Shown: positions 1-7,693, counted from the stretch's first letter. The stretch is DNA of 64,000 nucleotides from Peribacillus frigoritolerans (GCF_030676415.1 NZ_JAUUTW010000015.1:62001-126000); one strand, 5' to 3'. Numbers and translations: made by a program. The notes: generated from the letters alone by a model not told the origin.

Positions 1-60
1 GATGTGAAAGTGCTGCCCCAGCTGCATACCTATATATGGGGCAACAAGCGGGGCGTGTAA
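1..60 (+). CDS. queE: 7-carboxy-7-deazaguanine synthase QueE, C-terminal end (partial)
   Basis: Only the last 19 codons are inside the window, read in frame 1 and ending in TAA at 58-60. The tail contains PQLHTYIWGNKRGV, which I recognise as the conserved C-terminus of QueE, the radical-SAM enzyme that makes 7-carboxy-7-deazaguanine in the preQ0/queuosine pathway. In B. subtilis queE lies in the queCDEF operon, so queuosine genes probably continue to the left of the window. This fits the preQ1 riboswitch and transporter at 4.0-4.6 kb. An intrinsic terminator follows directly. The call rests on a short motif. Confidence 0.75.
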   Translation, partial: DVKVLPQLHTYIWGNKRGV

Positions 61-76
61 AGAAAAGAGAGCAGGA

Positions 77-106
77 GGCAGTGTGTACGTAATCACACTG
101 CCTTTT
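77..106 (+). terminator. intrinsic terminator after queE
   Basis: A perfect 9-bp stem GGCAGTGTG / CACACTGCC with an 8-nt loop is followed by TTTT. It ends the queE transcript and lies just before the 3' end of the convergent DUF4260 gene. Confidence 0.85.
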
Positions 107-113
107 AAGCTTA

Positions 114-461
114 TTACAACCTTTGAATGTGTGTAGCTTTGAAGGAGGTTGTGTATTTAAGTCCATACCCAAATAAGCGATCCATTCCAATATGCGCTGT
201 CCAAATTAAACCAATCATCATCAATGCATCCGACTTTAGAAAAATGGCAAGCAAAATCATGAAGATGGACAGGGTATAAGTATGAAATAAGTTATAAACC
301 TTTGCTCCAATCTTATCATTGATCAGATAGGCCATCATGGAGAAATCAGGAGACATGATCAATAAAAGGAAAATCCACCAGCTGAATTCATATAACGAAT
401 AGATGTAAATCATCGCTAAAAGGACCATGAGTCCTTCAATATGAAGGAATTTCTTTACCAT
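114..461 (-). CDS. DUF4260 family membrane protein
   Basis: This is a 115-residue protein with about four hydrophobic segments and the C-terminal signature HIGMDRLFGYGLKY, typical of DUF4260. The biochemical role of the family is unknown. It is the second gene of a minus-strand unit behind a TetR regulator (53-bp gap). A perfect palindrome identical in type to the one before the regulator lies in that gap, so this gene is very likely a direct target of that TetR protein. Family assignment is from the motif; regulation is inference. Confidence 0.8.
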   Translation of the reverse strand: MVKKFLHIEGLMVLLAMIYIYSLYEFSWWIFLLLIMSPDFSMMAYLINDKIGAKVYNLFHTYTLSIFMILLAIFLKSDALMMIGLIWTAHIGMDRLFGYGLKYTTSFKATHIQRL

Positions 462-482
462 GTTAAAACCTCCTGAAGTTTA

Positions 483-499
483 ATTGACCACTGGTCAAT
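483..499. promoter_or_regulatory. candidate TetR operator upstream of DUF4260
   Basis: TTGACCA-C-TGGTCAA is a perfect 7-bp dyad around one central base, between the TetR gene and the DUF4260 gene. A near-identical copy lies upstream of the TetR gene (1103-1117). Confidence 0.75.
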
Positions 500-513
500 A
501 ATGTTCAAAAAAA

Positions 514-1083
514 TTATATGATGTTTCTGATGATATTTTTTACATGAAAATAAGCTAAACCTTCTACATCTTGATAAGATAGTTCAGAATTAATATAAAA
601 AGTTATGAATCCGTGAAGAGAAAGAAAAATCGACCACATGGATGCAGGGTTCAGTTTGTTGTCCGTTAGATCCGTAAGGGACTGGATTAGCTTTTCGTAT
701 GTTTTATTAGAATCGAATTGAAGTAACTGCTGAATTTCTTTTTCCTTCGATAAAAACATGATGGAATAGTGATTCTGTCGGGTTAAACCAAACTCTAAGA
801 AGCACAATAAAATCTTTTCCATTTTTAGAGAAGGGTCATTTTCCGACATGATGATATCATCGATTAAAGTATTTAAAACGGAAAAATCCGTTTTTACCAA
901 ACTATAAAATATTTCTGCCTTATTTTTAAAATGATAATAAATGGCTCCATGGCTGCAATCCAATGATTTAGCCAATTGCCTCATTGAGACATTCGAATAC
1001 CCTACCGTTGCAAAAAGGTTTCTGGCTTCATTCAAGACCATGTCCCTGGACAATTCTTTACCTGCCGATTTCCTTGGCGACAT
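514..1083 (-). CDS. TetR/AcrR family transcriptional regulator
   Basis: This is a 189-residue protein. The N-terminus (about residues 12-58) is a TetR helix-turn-helix: RNLFATVGYSNVSMRQLAKS, then HGAIYYHFKNKAEIF. The C-terminal ligand domain is not diagnostic of a ligand. The gene is followed by DUF4260 on the same strand. Matching operators lie before both genes, which indicates autoregulation and control of the membrane protein. RBS and ATG are normal. The inducer is unknown; a lipophilic compound is plausible for a TetR plus membrane protein pair but is not shown by the sequence. Confidence 0.9.
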   Translation of the reverse strand: MSPRKSAGKELSRDMVLNEARNLFATVGYSNVSMRQLAKSLDCSHGAIYYHFKNKAEIFYSLVKTDFSVLNTLIDDIIMSENDPSLKMEKILLCFLEFGLTRQNHYSIMFLSKEKEIQQLLQFDSNKTYEKLIQSLTDLTDNKLNPASMWSIFLSLHGFITFYINSELSYQDVEGLAYFHVKNIIRNII

Positions 1084-1101
1084 CTTGTTGCCTCCTTATT
1101 T

Positions 1102-1118
1102 ATTGACCACTGGTTAAT
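1102..1118. promoter_or_regulatory. candidate TetR autoregulatory operator
   Basis: TTGACCA-C-TGGTTAA, a dyad with one mismatch to the 484-498 copy, lies about 20 bp upstream of the TetR start codon and probably overlaps its promoter. Confidence 0.75.
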
Positions 1119-1332
1119 TAGGATGATAACTCACTGATTTTCAAATGTCAATTATTAGATCAACTTATAAAGTTCTGTTTTTTAAGTGGAAATTTGCCAT
1201 TTGTTGAAGCGTAATTTCACCTATGTTGAAAAGGGGGGATTCAGGACATGGCAGCGTTTGATTTATTTTGTACCGTTAATACCCTTATATGGTATTATAA
1301 GGGTGTTATTAGAGCGTTGAGGGGATGAATAA

Positions 1333-1617
1333 ATGAAGAAGATATTCGGTATTTTGGCTTCAATCACCATAGTCCTGACCGGCTATTTTTTATTCACTAA
1401 ACCGGATAAAGATAAAACAAAACCTGTAGAAGACTTTATTAAAGTGTATCCACGAGATCAGGTAATAATAAATGAAATGATGATCATAGAGGGAGTTGAT
1501 GAGGACAATCCAGATGATATCGATTTGAATGATGAAGAGGAATTGGAAAAATTGGTAAAAAAGCAATATGAGCAAAATCAAAAGGGGGAAATAATTTTTA
1601 CAGAAAAAAATCAGTGA
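1333..1617 (+). CDS. small membrane-anchored acidic protein, unknown
   Basis: The 94-residue product has a short positively charged N-terminus (MKK) and one hydrophobic segment (about residues 5-22), so it is an uncleaved anchor or a signal sequence. There is no lipobox cysteine. The rest is strongly acidic, with runs such as DEDNPDDIDLNDEEEL. A good RBS (GAGGGGATG) lies 8 bases before the ATG. I do not recognise the family. It stands directly upstream of the HD-domain gene on the same strand (46-bp gap) and may share its transcript. Confidence 0.6.
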   Translation: MKKIFGILASITIVLTGYFLFTKPDKDKTKPVEDFIKVYPRDQVIINEMMIIEGVDEDNPDDIDLNDEEELEKLVKKQYEQNQKGEIIFTEKNQ

Positions 1618-1663
1618 AACCACCTACCTGTAATGAGTAAACTAATGGGGGAGGCGGCAGTTA

Positions 1664-2580
1664 TTGATAGTTTTGGATAGTATCTATGGGGAACACATTG
1701 TAGAGGGAGTTCTGAAAGAGCTGATAGTAAGCAAACCGGTCCAAAGATTGAAGGGGATACATCAAGGCGGGGCAAGTTATTTAGTTAATGAGAAGTGGGA
1801 TGTCACACGATTTGACCATTCAATTGGTGTGATGCTTTTAATAAAAGCGCTTGGAGGCTCATTAGAGGAACAAATCGCGGGCTTACTGCATGACGTATCC
1901 CACACTGCATTTTCACATGTTATTGATTTTGTTCTGGTTTTAAGGAAGAAGATTATCATGAAAAGATATATGATCAAGTCATTATGGAATCCGAAATCCC
2001 ATTTATACGGAAGGAATATGGATATGATTGTAAAGTCATTTTTCAATCAAAATGGGAATTGCTTGAACAGCCAGCACCTGAGTTATGTGCCGATCGGGTA
2101 GATTATACTCTCCGGGATATGTATCAATATGGACATATCACAATCGAAGCCATTAAAGATTTTCTAGAACATGTAATCATAATAAATGGAAGGATGTATC
2201 TGGATAATATTGAATCGGCGGAATGGTTTGTGAAAGCGTATTACAGCGAAGTTATTGATTTTTTCATGAAACCACTTAATATATATGGCTATGATACCTT
2301 GGCAAAGACCTTAAAATTGGCTTTAGCTAAAAAACTGATCAGCCTTGATGACTTACTCGGTACAGATGAAGAAGTCATGTCCTTGTTAAGCTTGACTGAA
2401 GACCATGAAGTGCAAAGCCTGTTAAAACGGATCCATGGTAACGTAAAGGTGAAAGAAGATCAAGTGGAATACGATATACATCGAAAAAATAAAATGCGCC
2501 TGATAGATCCTTCCGTAATTCAAGGAACCCAATTAGTAAGAGCATCCAGTTTAAGAAAAAGTCAAGAAAATGGGAATTGA
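1664..2580 (+). pseudogene. HD-domain phosphohydrolase, frameshifted
   Basis: Two overlapping frames together give one HD-domain protein. The first part (TTG start at 1664 behind GGGGGAGGCGG) carries RFDHSIGV and AGLLHDVSHTAFSH, the metal-binding HD motif of YfbR/YwfO-like phosphohydrolases. The second frame resumes with EEDYHEKIYDQVIMESEIP and continues with ELCADRVDYTLRDM to 2580. The switch needs one extra base near 1930-1940: in the first frame translation continues into unrelated residues and stops at 2101. Either the gene is newly inactivated or one T was lost by sequencing error. The otherwise intact second half argues for a recent event. Substrate unknown; homologues act on nucleotides. 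Confidence 0.8.
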
Positions 2581-2662
2581 AGCCTATAAAAAAGCTTCAA
2601 AGGGCATGTATCTAAAAGTGATTTCCAATTGAATTTCGTGTTAAACCATACGAAAGTCAAAA

Positions 2663-2695
2663 ACTCAAGGGTGTTATTCATCCTTGAGTTTTTTC
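2663..2695 (+). terminator. intrinsic terminator after the HD gene
   Basis: An 8-bp stem ACTCAAGG / CCTTGAGT with an 11-nt loop is followed by TTTTTT. Confidence 0.8.
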
Positions 2696-2795
2696 TCTAA
2701 GTCTCCTCCTGTATAAAAATTAGTTGAATTAAACAATCGAGGAAGGAGCTTGATTAACGGATGCCTTATACATTTGAACCAGCACCCTTTAATAA

Positions 2796-3236
2796 TTAAA
2801 AAACTAATGATGCTCTCAAAGTATTAATGCCATTTTCTAAATAACCTTTTAAACAGGTTAATGTATATACCCAACCTTCCTTTTGTCCGATCATTTTGTT
2901 TATTATTTCAGGGTCGTCCTCACTCAAACCTGATTCGTTTACTTCAATAATTGTACTCGTATTATCCAACTCTTTTAGTGTAATGGTAACAACTGTTTCT
3001 TGATCATTTCCGCCCCACGCAAACACGATTTTCCTATTTTCCTCGACTTCCAATACATTAATAACCACTTCAGCATCGTATTCGTTGTATCTCAATGTAG
3101 GCGTCCGGCCTTGTTCCCATCTTTCCGAACTCGATGAGAACCAGAAATTCCCGATTTTTTCAGGATTCACTATGGCTTCAAACACTTCATTAGCTGGCTT
3201 GATTATCTTAAATTTCGTAGTTATTTGAGTATCCAT
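2796..3236 (-). CDS. SRPBCC (START/AHSA1-like) domain protein
   Basis: The 146-residue product has the SRPBCC/AHSA1 layout: an N-terminal strand with FKIIKPANEVFEAIVNPEKIGNFWF, a central RKIVFAWGG strand, and a C-terminal helix beginning GWVYTLTCLKGYLE. These proteins form a helix-grip fold with a hydrophobic cavity; no reaction can be assigned. It is the second of two SRPBCC genes in tandem on the minus strand (29-bp gap). The RBS is weak, so translation may depend on the upstream gene. Confidence 0.85.
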   Translation of the reverse strand: MDTQITTKFKIIKPANEVFEAIVNPEKIGNFWFSSSSERWEQGRTPTLRYNEYDAEVVINVLEVEENRKIVFAWGGNDQETVVTITLKELDNTSTIIEVNESGLSEDDPEIINKMIGQKEGWVYTLTCLKGYLENGINTLRASLVF

Positions 3237-3265
3237 TACTAAATCAACTCTCTTTCGATTTGTTT

Positions 3266-3751
3266 TTATTGTTTTCCATTATCCCAATCTACTGATATTG
3301 GCGGCAGGGTCCTTCCAGTTTCAAGCAAGCTCTTCAGGTTACACAGAATGGCTGGCCAACCATTATTCAAGCCTTCAAAGGTATTGTCATCATATACGAA
3401 ATCTGTCTCCAAAAGCTCCTCATGCCTAAGCGTTAGCTTCACTGCGTAATCATCCATTTTCTGTAATTTAAAAGTGACCCGTGTAGGCTGCTCGCGAGGT
3501 GTTTCGACTCCTGCCATGTTCCAAGTGAATGAGAGCAGGTGCAACGGCTCACACTTAAGTACATTCCCATGATCAGTAATCTGCCCATCTTCCAGCAAAT
3601 ATTTAACGCTTGAACCTTCTTGCCAGTCAGACTGTACTTGGCATCCGAAGTGATATTTCTTCGTGACTTCACCACTCGTCAGGGCTTCCCAAAGCTTCTC
3701 TGGTGTGGTTGCGATATAAATAGGATAGACAAACGTAGCTTTTTTCATCAT
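3266..3751 (-). CDS. SRPBCC/AHSA1 family protein
   Basis: The 161-residue product starts with VYPIYIATTPEKLWEALTSGEVTKKYHFG, the usual AHSA1-type N-terminus, has HLLSFTWN in the middle and ends with a GWPAILCNLKSLLETG helix. In bacilli such genes often follow an ArsR-type regulator. Here the upstream position holds only an apparent remnant (3748-3880) whose stop overlaps this ATG. The RBS GAGGAGG lies 7 bases before the ATG at 3751. Function unknown beyond the fold. Confidence 0.85.
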   Translation of the reverse strand: MMKKATFVYPIYIATTPEKLWEALTSGEVTKKYHFGCQVQSDWQEGSSVKYLLEDGQITDHGNVLKCEPLHLLSFTWNMAGVETPREQPTRVTFKLQKMDDYAVKLTLRHEELLETDFVYDDNTFEGLNNGWPAILCNLKSLLETGRTLPPISVDWDNGKQ

Positions 3752-3880
3752 TCTTTTTCCTCCTCGCCAAATAAGATATCAAGATCGTAACCTAACTCTA
3801 TCATTGATTGTCGGCTTTCATATACAGCCGGTCAAGCAGTTTTTTGCGACAGAAATCGGCAAAGTCATTGCATTGGAGAA
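3748..3880 (-). pseudogene. possible remnant of a regulator gene upstream of the SRPBCC pair
   Basis: On the minus strand a frame reading AVYESRQSMIELGYDLDIL and ending GEEEKE stops at 3748, overlapping the SRPBCC start as ATGA, a typical coupled junction. Upstream it is closed by a stop, while a neighbouring frame reads DFADFCRKKLLDRLY, which resembles the LLDRLY segment near the N-terminus of ArsR regulators. This looks like the two ends of a decayed or internally deleted regulator gene. The assignment is tentative, because the pieces are short. Confidence 0.3.
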
Positions 3881-4002
3881 GATTTGAAGTGCATGGCTAA
3901 GACCGGATTCTCCATGACATAAAAGGGCCGTATGGAAACTTCTTGATTTCCAATCGCTTTCAAGCTACGATAATAAGGAAAATGATAATCCGCTCGGGCG
4001 GA

Positions 4003-4036
4003 AGAGGTTCTAGCTACCCTCTCAAAAAAACTAAGG
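4003..4036 (+). ncRNA. preQ1-I riboswitch aptamer
   Basis: The stretch AGAGGTTCTAGCTACCCTCT, then an A-rich segment and CTAA, matches the compact class I preQ1 aptamer: P1 stem AGAGG/CCTCT, loop with TTCTAGCTA, and an A-rich tail that folds back as an H-type pseudoknot. It lies about 55 bases upstream of a queuosine-precursor transporter gene and is followed at once by a terminator hairpin. The expected behaviour is transcription shut-off when preQ1 is abundant. Confidence 0.93.
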
Positions 4037-4038
4037 AG

Positions 4039-4069
4039 AACAGTGCTCTTTCTTAGGGTGCTGTTTTTT
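4039..4069 (+). terminator. riboswitch-controlled terminator (expression platform)
   Basis: The 11-bp stem AACAGTGCTCT / AGGGTGCTGTT (with G-U pairs) is followed by a T run. It starts three bases after the aptamer tail, so ligand binding can decide whether it forms. Confidence 0.85.
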
Positions 4070-4090
4070 CTGTACAAGGAGAATTAAGAA

Positions 4091-4633
4091 ATGTTAAGAA
4101 TTTTATTGTATTTAGTATCCATCATCACGGCGAATGTGGTTACAGCAGCTTTTGCGCCATTACATTTTGGCATGTTCATCATTCCGATGGGTACATTGCT
4201 CATCGGGGGAACCTTCATCTTTCGAGATCTGGTCCAGAATAAATTCGGCCGCGCGAAGACCTATATATGTATCGTCACTGCACTTATTTTATCTGCGTGT
4301 GTATCATTCTTATTAGGGGATACGTTATTGATCGTTTTTGCTTCCGCATTATCGTTCGTGGTTGCAGAAACGGCGGATACGGAAATTTATACCCGTTTAA
4401 AGCTTCCGATGAGTTGGAGGGTGTTTTACAGCGGGATCGTTGGAGGATTTTTCGATTCGGTGATATTTGTCGTGATTGGCCTAAGTCCATTAGGTGCCAA
4501 TATATTGCCATGGGAAGCAGTACCCGCTGCGATTATCGGCCAAATCATCGTTAAAACTATCATTCAGTCAATCGGTGCCGTACTGTTGGGACGAATCAAC
4601 GTAGAACTGGAGAAGCGTGTAGTCTCCAGTTAA
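4091..4633 (+). CDS. queuosine precursor transporter (VUT / YpdP-YhhQ family)
   Basis: This 180-residue integral membrane protein has about six hydrophobic segments. GTFIFRDLVQNKFGRAKTY and ETADTEIYTRLK are typical of the VUT/YhhQ family, which imports queuosine precursors (preQ0/preQ1). The preQ1-I riboswitch and terminator directly upstream give independent support. RBS AAGGAG precedes the ATG by 10 bases. Together with queE at the left edge this indicates both synthesis and salvage of the modified base. B. subtilis ypdP is the nearest relative I can name. Confidence 0.92.
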   Translation: MLRILLYLVSIITANVVTAAFAPLHFGMFIIPMGTLLIGGTFIFRDLVQNKFGRAKTYICIVTALILSACVSFLLGDTLLIVFASALSFVVAETADTEIYTRLKLPMSWRVFYSGIVGGFFDSVIFVVIGLSPLGANILPWEAVPAAIIGQIIVKTIIQSIGAVLLGRINVELEKRVVSS

Positions 4634-4654
4634 ATGCTAGGAGGGATGCTTCCG

Positions 4655-4804
4655 ATGGATGGAACCAAAAAAGAAGAAGATAAATGCTATTGCCTCGAGG
4701 CCTTTCGTGAAAAATATGGCCCGCATGTTCAAGGGGAATGTATGAAGCTCTCCTGCGCCAATTATCGCAAGCATAAAGGAATAGACAAAAAAGGACCATA
4801 TTAG
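4655..4804 (+). CDS. small four-cysteine protein (49 aa), unknown
   Basis: This short gene directly follows the transporter (21-bp gap). It encodes a 49-residue charged protein with CYC near the N-terminus, then CLEAFREKYGPHVQG and ECMKLSCANYRKHKG. The pairs C-x-C and C-x4-C suggest a small zinc-binding fold. AGGAGGG stands 10 bases before the ATG at 4655; the ATG at 4646 abuts the RBS and is less likely. A terminator overlaps the stop. Location suggests co-transcription with the transporter. Function unknown. Confidence 0.6.
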   Translation: MDGTKKEEDKCYCLEAFREKYGPHVQGECMKLSCANYRKHKGIDKKGPY

Positions 4805-4815
4805 GTCCTTTTTTT
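4787..4815 (+). terminator. intrinsic terminator of the queuosine-transporter unit
   Basis: Stem AAAAGGACC / GGTCCTTTT with a short loop and a T7 run. It overlaps the last codons of the small four-Cys gene. Confidence 0.85.
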
Positions 4816-4851
4816 GCGTGATTGTGGTAAGGCACCAGTAACCGTGCTGAA

Positions 4852-5399
4852 TCATGAGTGCAGCATGAATTCACGAGTAAATAGCGCCAAATCATGAGTG
4901 CGGAGCAAATTCACGAGTAAGTATGCTTATTTCACGAGTAAACAGTTCAAACTCACGAGTAAACGGTTCAAACTCACGAGTAAACCAGCAAAACTCACGA
5001 GTAAACGGTGCGATATTCTGAGTGCAGCATGAATTCACGAGTAAACAGCGCCAAATCATGAGTGCGGAGCAAATTCACGAGTAAGTATGCTTATTTCACG
5101 AGTAAACGGTTCAAACTCACGAGTAAACAGCGCCAAATCATGAGTGCGGAGCAAATTCACGAGTAAGTATGCTTATTTCACGAGTAAACGGTTCAAACTC
5201 ACGAGTAAACAGCCCAAACTCACGAGTAAACCAGCAAAACTCACGAGTAAACGGTGCGATATTCTGAGTGCAGCATGAATTCACGAGTAAACAGCGCCAA
5301 ATCATGAGTGTTGAGCAAATTCACGAGTAAGTATGCTTATTTCACGAGTAAACAGTTCAAACTCACGAGTAAAGAGCCCAAACTCACGAGTAAACAGCA
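4852..5399 (+). repeat. 21-bp-period intergenic array, family 1, locus 1
   Basis: About 26 units share the core TCACGAGT (sometimes TCATGAGT or TTCTGAGT), usually followed by AAA. Core starts at 4871, 4892, 4911, 4932, 4953, 4974, 4995, 5016 and 5035 show a 21-bp step with some 19-bp units. A higher-order pattern is superimposed: the same multi-unit blocks recur at 4871, 5035, 5117 and 5281. Many units contain the small dyad ACTC-AC-GAGT. The array fills the space between two convergent units and runs up to a bidirectional terminator. It is open in several frames only because 21 is a multiple of three; I do not call a gene. Confidence 0.95.
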
Positions 5400-5446
5400 A
5401 AAAAGCTTCCTGCGCCGTTCCATTAATGGGTGCAGGAAGCTTTTTA
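5399..5446. terminator. bidirectional terminator (array 1 / PadR gene)
   Basis: A 13-bp stem AAAAGCTTCCTGC / GCAGGAAGCTTTT has A and T runs on both sides, so it can stop transcription from both directions. It lies 6 bp from the PadR stop codon. Confidence 0.9.
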
Positions 5447-5452
5447 TTTTGT

Positions 5453-5773
5453 TTAGAATTGCTCTGCGCTTTTCCGAACTAATTTTTCCAGGACGAAAAA
5501 GCATTCTCGTTTCCGTTCAAGTTCGGTTTGTCCATTTTCAGTGACATGATAATATTTCCTGCGGCCTGACTCTGATTCTTTCCAATGGCCTTTTATGAAT
5601 TCTTTTTTTTCTAACCGTTTAAGGGCGGAGTAGAGGGTGCCTTCACTTATTTGATATTTGCCCATGCTCATTTCCTTCAAGATCTTCGTGATTTCATATC
5701 CGTATAGCTTTTTTTGAGAAAGAAGTGAAAGCAAAAGGAGGTCAATGCTTCCCTTCATTAATTCTTTATCCAA
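5453..5773 (-). CDS. PadR family transcriptional regulator
   Basis: The 106-residue winged-helix protein contains SIDLLLLSLLSQKKLYGYEI, GTLYSALKRLEKKEFIKG and GRRKYYHVTENG, all diagnostic of PadR. I place the start at a TTG (5773) because AAGGAGGAG lies 8 bases before it; the ATG at 5794 has no RBS. It appears monocistronic, without the membrane partner gene that often follows such regulators. A palindrome at 5807-5824 is the likely operator. Confidence 0.9.
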   Translation of the reverse strand: MDKELMKGSIDLLLLSLLSQKKLYGYEITKILKEMSMGKYQISEGTLYSALKRLEKKEFIKGHWKESESGRRKYYHVTENGQTELERKRECFFVLEKLVRKSAEQF

Positions 5774-5806
5774 ATAAAATCTCCTCCTTTTCATTTCTAA
5801 AGTGTA

Positions 5807-5824
5807 ATACGTTGTACATCGTAT
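5807..5824. promoter_or_regulatory. candidate PadR operator
   Basis: ATACGTTGTACATCGTAT pairs with itself in 8 of 9 positions. It lies 34 bp upstream of the PadR start, where the promoter should be, suggesting autorepression. Confidence 0.5.
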
Positions 5825-6083
5825 CACAAGGTGCATTTTACTTTTCTTAAAAAAAATGGTTAAATGACGATTGCTAAATAAATTTAATCATAGTAAAATG
5901 TGCTTCGGAACGGATGAGTTGTGAAGAGCGTGGTAAGGATACTATATACATGATTTAATTGTTTTAATGAAAATTCGGAATAGGATAGAAGAATCCCTAC
6001 TCAAGGGGTATTAATTGATTTTTTTTCGAAAATCATTTAGATTCTATTTATCAACAAGAGCAAAGAAAGAAGGTCCTAGATAG
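5825..6083. other. intergenic region between divergent PadR and esterase genes
   Basis: No coding frame with an RBS was found. The stretch is AT-rich and must contain the esterase promoter, but I could not choose one. The esterase RBS AGAAAGAAGG lies near its end. Confidence 0.5.
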
Positions 6084-6830
6084 ATGAAAGTGAAAGCACC
6101 TGAGCCATTCACATATATTGGTGGAAAGAGAGCTGTTCTTTTACTTCACGGGTTTACCGGAAGTACAGGAGATATGAAGAAATTAGGGAAATACTTGAAT
6201 GATCTCGACTATACTTGCCACGGACCTCTTTATAGAGGGCATGGAGTGTCTGGTGAGGAACTCGTTCAGACTGGTCCAAAGGAATGGTGGGAAGATGTAG
6301 TTAATGGCTATAAATTCCTTAAAGAAGAAGGCTATGAAGAAATTGCTGTTGTAGGAATTTCTTTAGGAGGAGTTTTCTCATTAAAAGTGGGAATTGAATT
6401 GCCTGTTAAAGGGGTAGTTTCAATGTGCGCTCCGACTCAAGGAAAAAGTATCGATCGACAAAAGAACCGCTTGCTCAATTATGCACAGGCTTATAAGAAG
6501 TTTGAGGGCAAAGATGCCGACCAAATTGCTGCAGAAGTGAAGCTGCTGGAAGAAGAGCCTATGCCTCAACTAAAAGATGTGTTGAATATGATAAATGAAA
6601 CTGGTGAAAATTTAGATTTAATCACATCACCAACTCTTGTTTTACAAGGGCGTTTGGATGATCCCGACTATACGGAGAGTGCTACAGCGATTTTCAATGA
6701 AGTCGATACGCAGCATAAACACTTGATATGGTATGAAAAATCAGGTCATATTATCACATTGGGTAAGGAACGTGATCAGGTGTATGAAGATGTGTATAAG
6801 TTCTTAAATACACTGAATTGGTCGGAGTAA
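6084..6830 (+). CDS. carboxylesterase, alpha/beta hydrolase (Est30/YvaK type)
   Basis: The 248-residue cytosolic hydrolase has LLLHGFTGSTGDM (oxyanion-hole HGF), the nucleophile elbow GISLGG, the acid in LQGRLDDPDY and the catalytic histidine in EKSGHIITLGKERD. Length and motifs match the monoglyceride lipase/carboxylesterase family of Geobacillus Est30 and B. subtilis YvaK. In many bacilli this gene sits with secG and rnr; here it stands alone between a PadR gene and DUF421. Natural substrate unknown; short-chain esters are hydrolysed by relatives. Confidence 0.9.
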   Translation: MKVKAPEPFTYIGGKRAVLLLHGFTGSTGDMKKLGKYLNDLDYTCHGPLYRGHGVSGEELVQTGPKEWWEDVVNGYKFLKEEGYEEIAVVGISLGGVFSLKVGIELPVKGVVSMCAPTQGKSIDRQKNRLLNYAQAYKKFEGKDADQIAAEVKLLEEEPMPQLKDVLNMINETGENLDLITSPTLVLQGRLDDPDYTESATAIFNEVDTQHKHLIWYEKSGHIITLGKERDQVYEDVYKFLNTLNWSE

Positions 6831-6843
6831 TAAGCGAGTTTAT

Positions 6844-6916
6844 AAATCCCCTTTAAGTTGAACGTGTAAAAAGCCTACATTCATTTGTAGGCTTTACACT
6901 TTACTTGAGGGGATTT
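6844..6916. terminator. long bidirectional terminator hairpin
   Basis: A nested inverted repeat has an inner stem AAGCCTACA / TGTAGGCTT extended by GTGTAAA / TTTACAC and outer arms AAATCCCC / GGGGATTT. It separates the esterase from the convergent DUF421 gene. Confidence 0.8.
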
Positions 6917-6950
6917 TATTTTGGCTGCAATGTAAAGTGTTCTTAATTAT

Positions 6951-7655
6951 CTATTTGTAGAAAAAGACCTTTAAGTTATCGTTATTATCAAGAGTTGCTA
7001 ATAAAATATCGTTCACATCGGCATTATATGTAATCTTGATTTCGTTTTTCAGCCATTCTTCGTCTTTACCGCCCCGATTCAATTCTTTAGAATCAATCTT
7101 TCCCTCTTTAATAATCGTGTTAGGAAAAGTGAAGGCAGTTGTTTCAATGTGCATATCTGCTGGGGTTACTGCTTCATATTGAGGATATAGAAACAATGAA
7201 ATGGTACCACCCGGTTCCCATAGTGCGAGGGACACTTTTTGAATATCTTCGACTTTTTCTTTTCTTAATTCCGATAATAAAAAATCGATGGAGATTCGGG
7301 CCCTTGCTAAGCTTTTGTAAATGATTTGTCCATTTTCGATAAGTGGAAAGGGGGCGGAGTCAAAAAACCTTCGGATTTTGCCCCACTTAAGACCCGTAAA
7401 CACACTAATTATATATAAAATCACTAAAACAAAGGTCGTAATCATTGAGCCCTTCAAACCTAACTGTTCATCAGATAAAGGGTGGGCAAGAATGTTTCCA
7501 ATAATTAATGCCATTATGAAGTCAAGTAATCTTAACTGCGAAATGGACCGTTGCCCCATCAATTTAACCGAAAAAAGTAAGAAGAAGAAGGAAATAATGG
7601 CTCTTAAAGTCCACTGAATTGCAGTAAGAGTCTCCTGGCTATTAAAAAAATCCAA
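6951..7655 (-). CDS. DUF421 (YetF/YdfR-type) membrane protein
   Basis: The 234-residue protein has an N-terminal membrane part with three helices (TLRAIISFFFLLFSVKLMGQ, IGNILAHPLSD, VILYIISVFTGL) and a soluble C-terminal half with PLIENGQIIYKSLARARIS and LRKEKVEDIQKVSLALWEPGG, the DUF421 signature. In B. subtilis YetF-type proteins are linked to spore germination and membranes, but no enzymatic role is established to my knowledge. It is monocistronic. Confidence 0.88.
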   Translation of the reverse strand: MDFFNSQETLTAIQWTLRAIISFFFLLFSVKLMGQRSISQLRLLDFIMALIIGNILAHPLSDEQLGLKGSMITTFVLVILYIISVFTGLKWGKIRRFFDSAPFPLIENGQIIYKSLARARISIDFLLSELRKEKVEDIQKVSLALWEPGGTISLFLYPQYEAVTPADMHIETTAFTFPNTIIKEGKIDSKELNRGGKDEEWLKNEIKITYNADVNDILLATLDNNDNLKVFFYK

Positions 7656-7693
7656 AAAAAATTCACGTCCTTATTTCCTATAAAGGAGATGTA

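Noticed and set aside
4852..5399. The TCACGAGT arrays as CRISPR arrays
   Set aside because: The unit is only 21 bp, the conserved part is 8 bases, the variable part is itself shared between units, and there are no cas genes.
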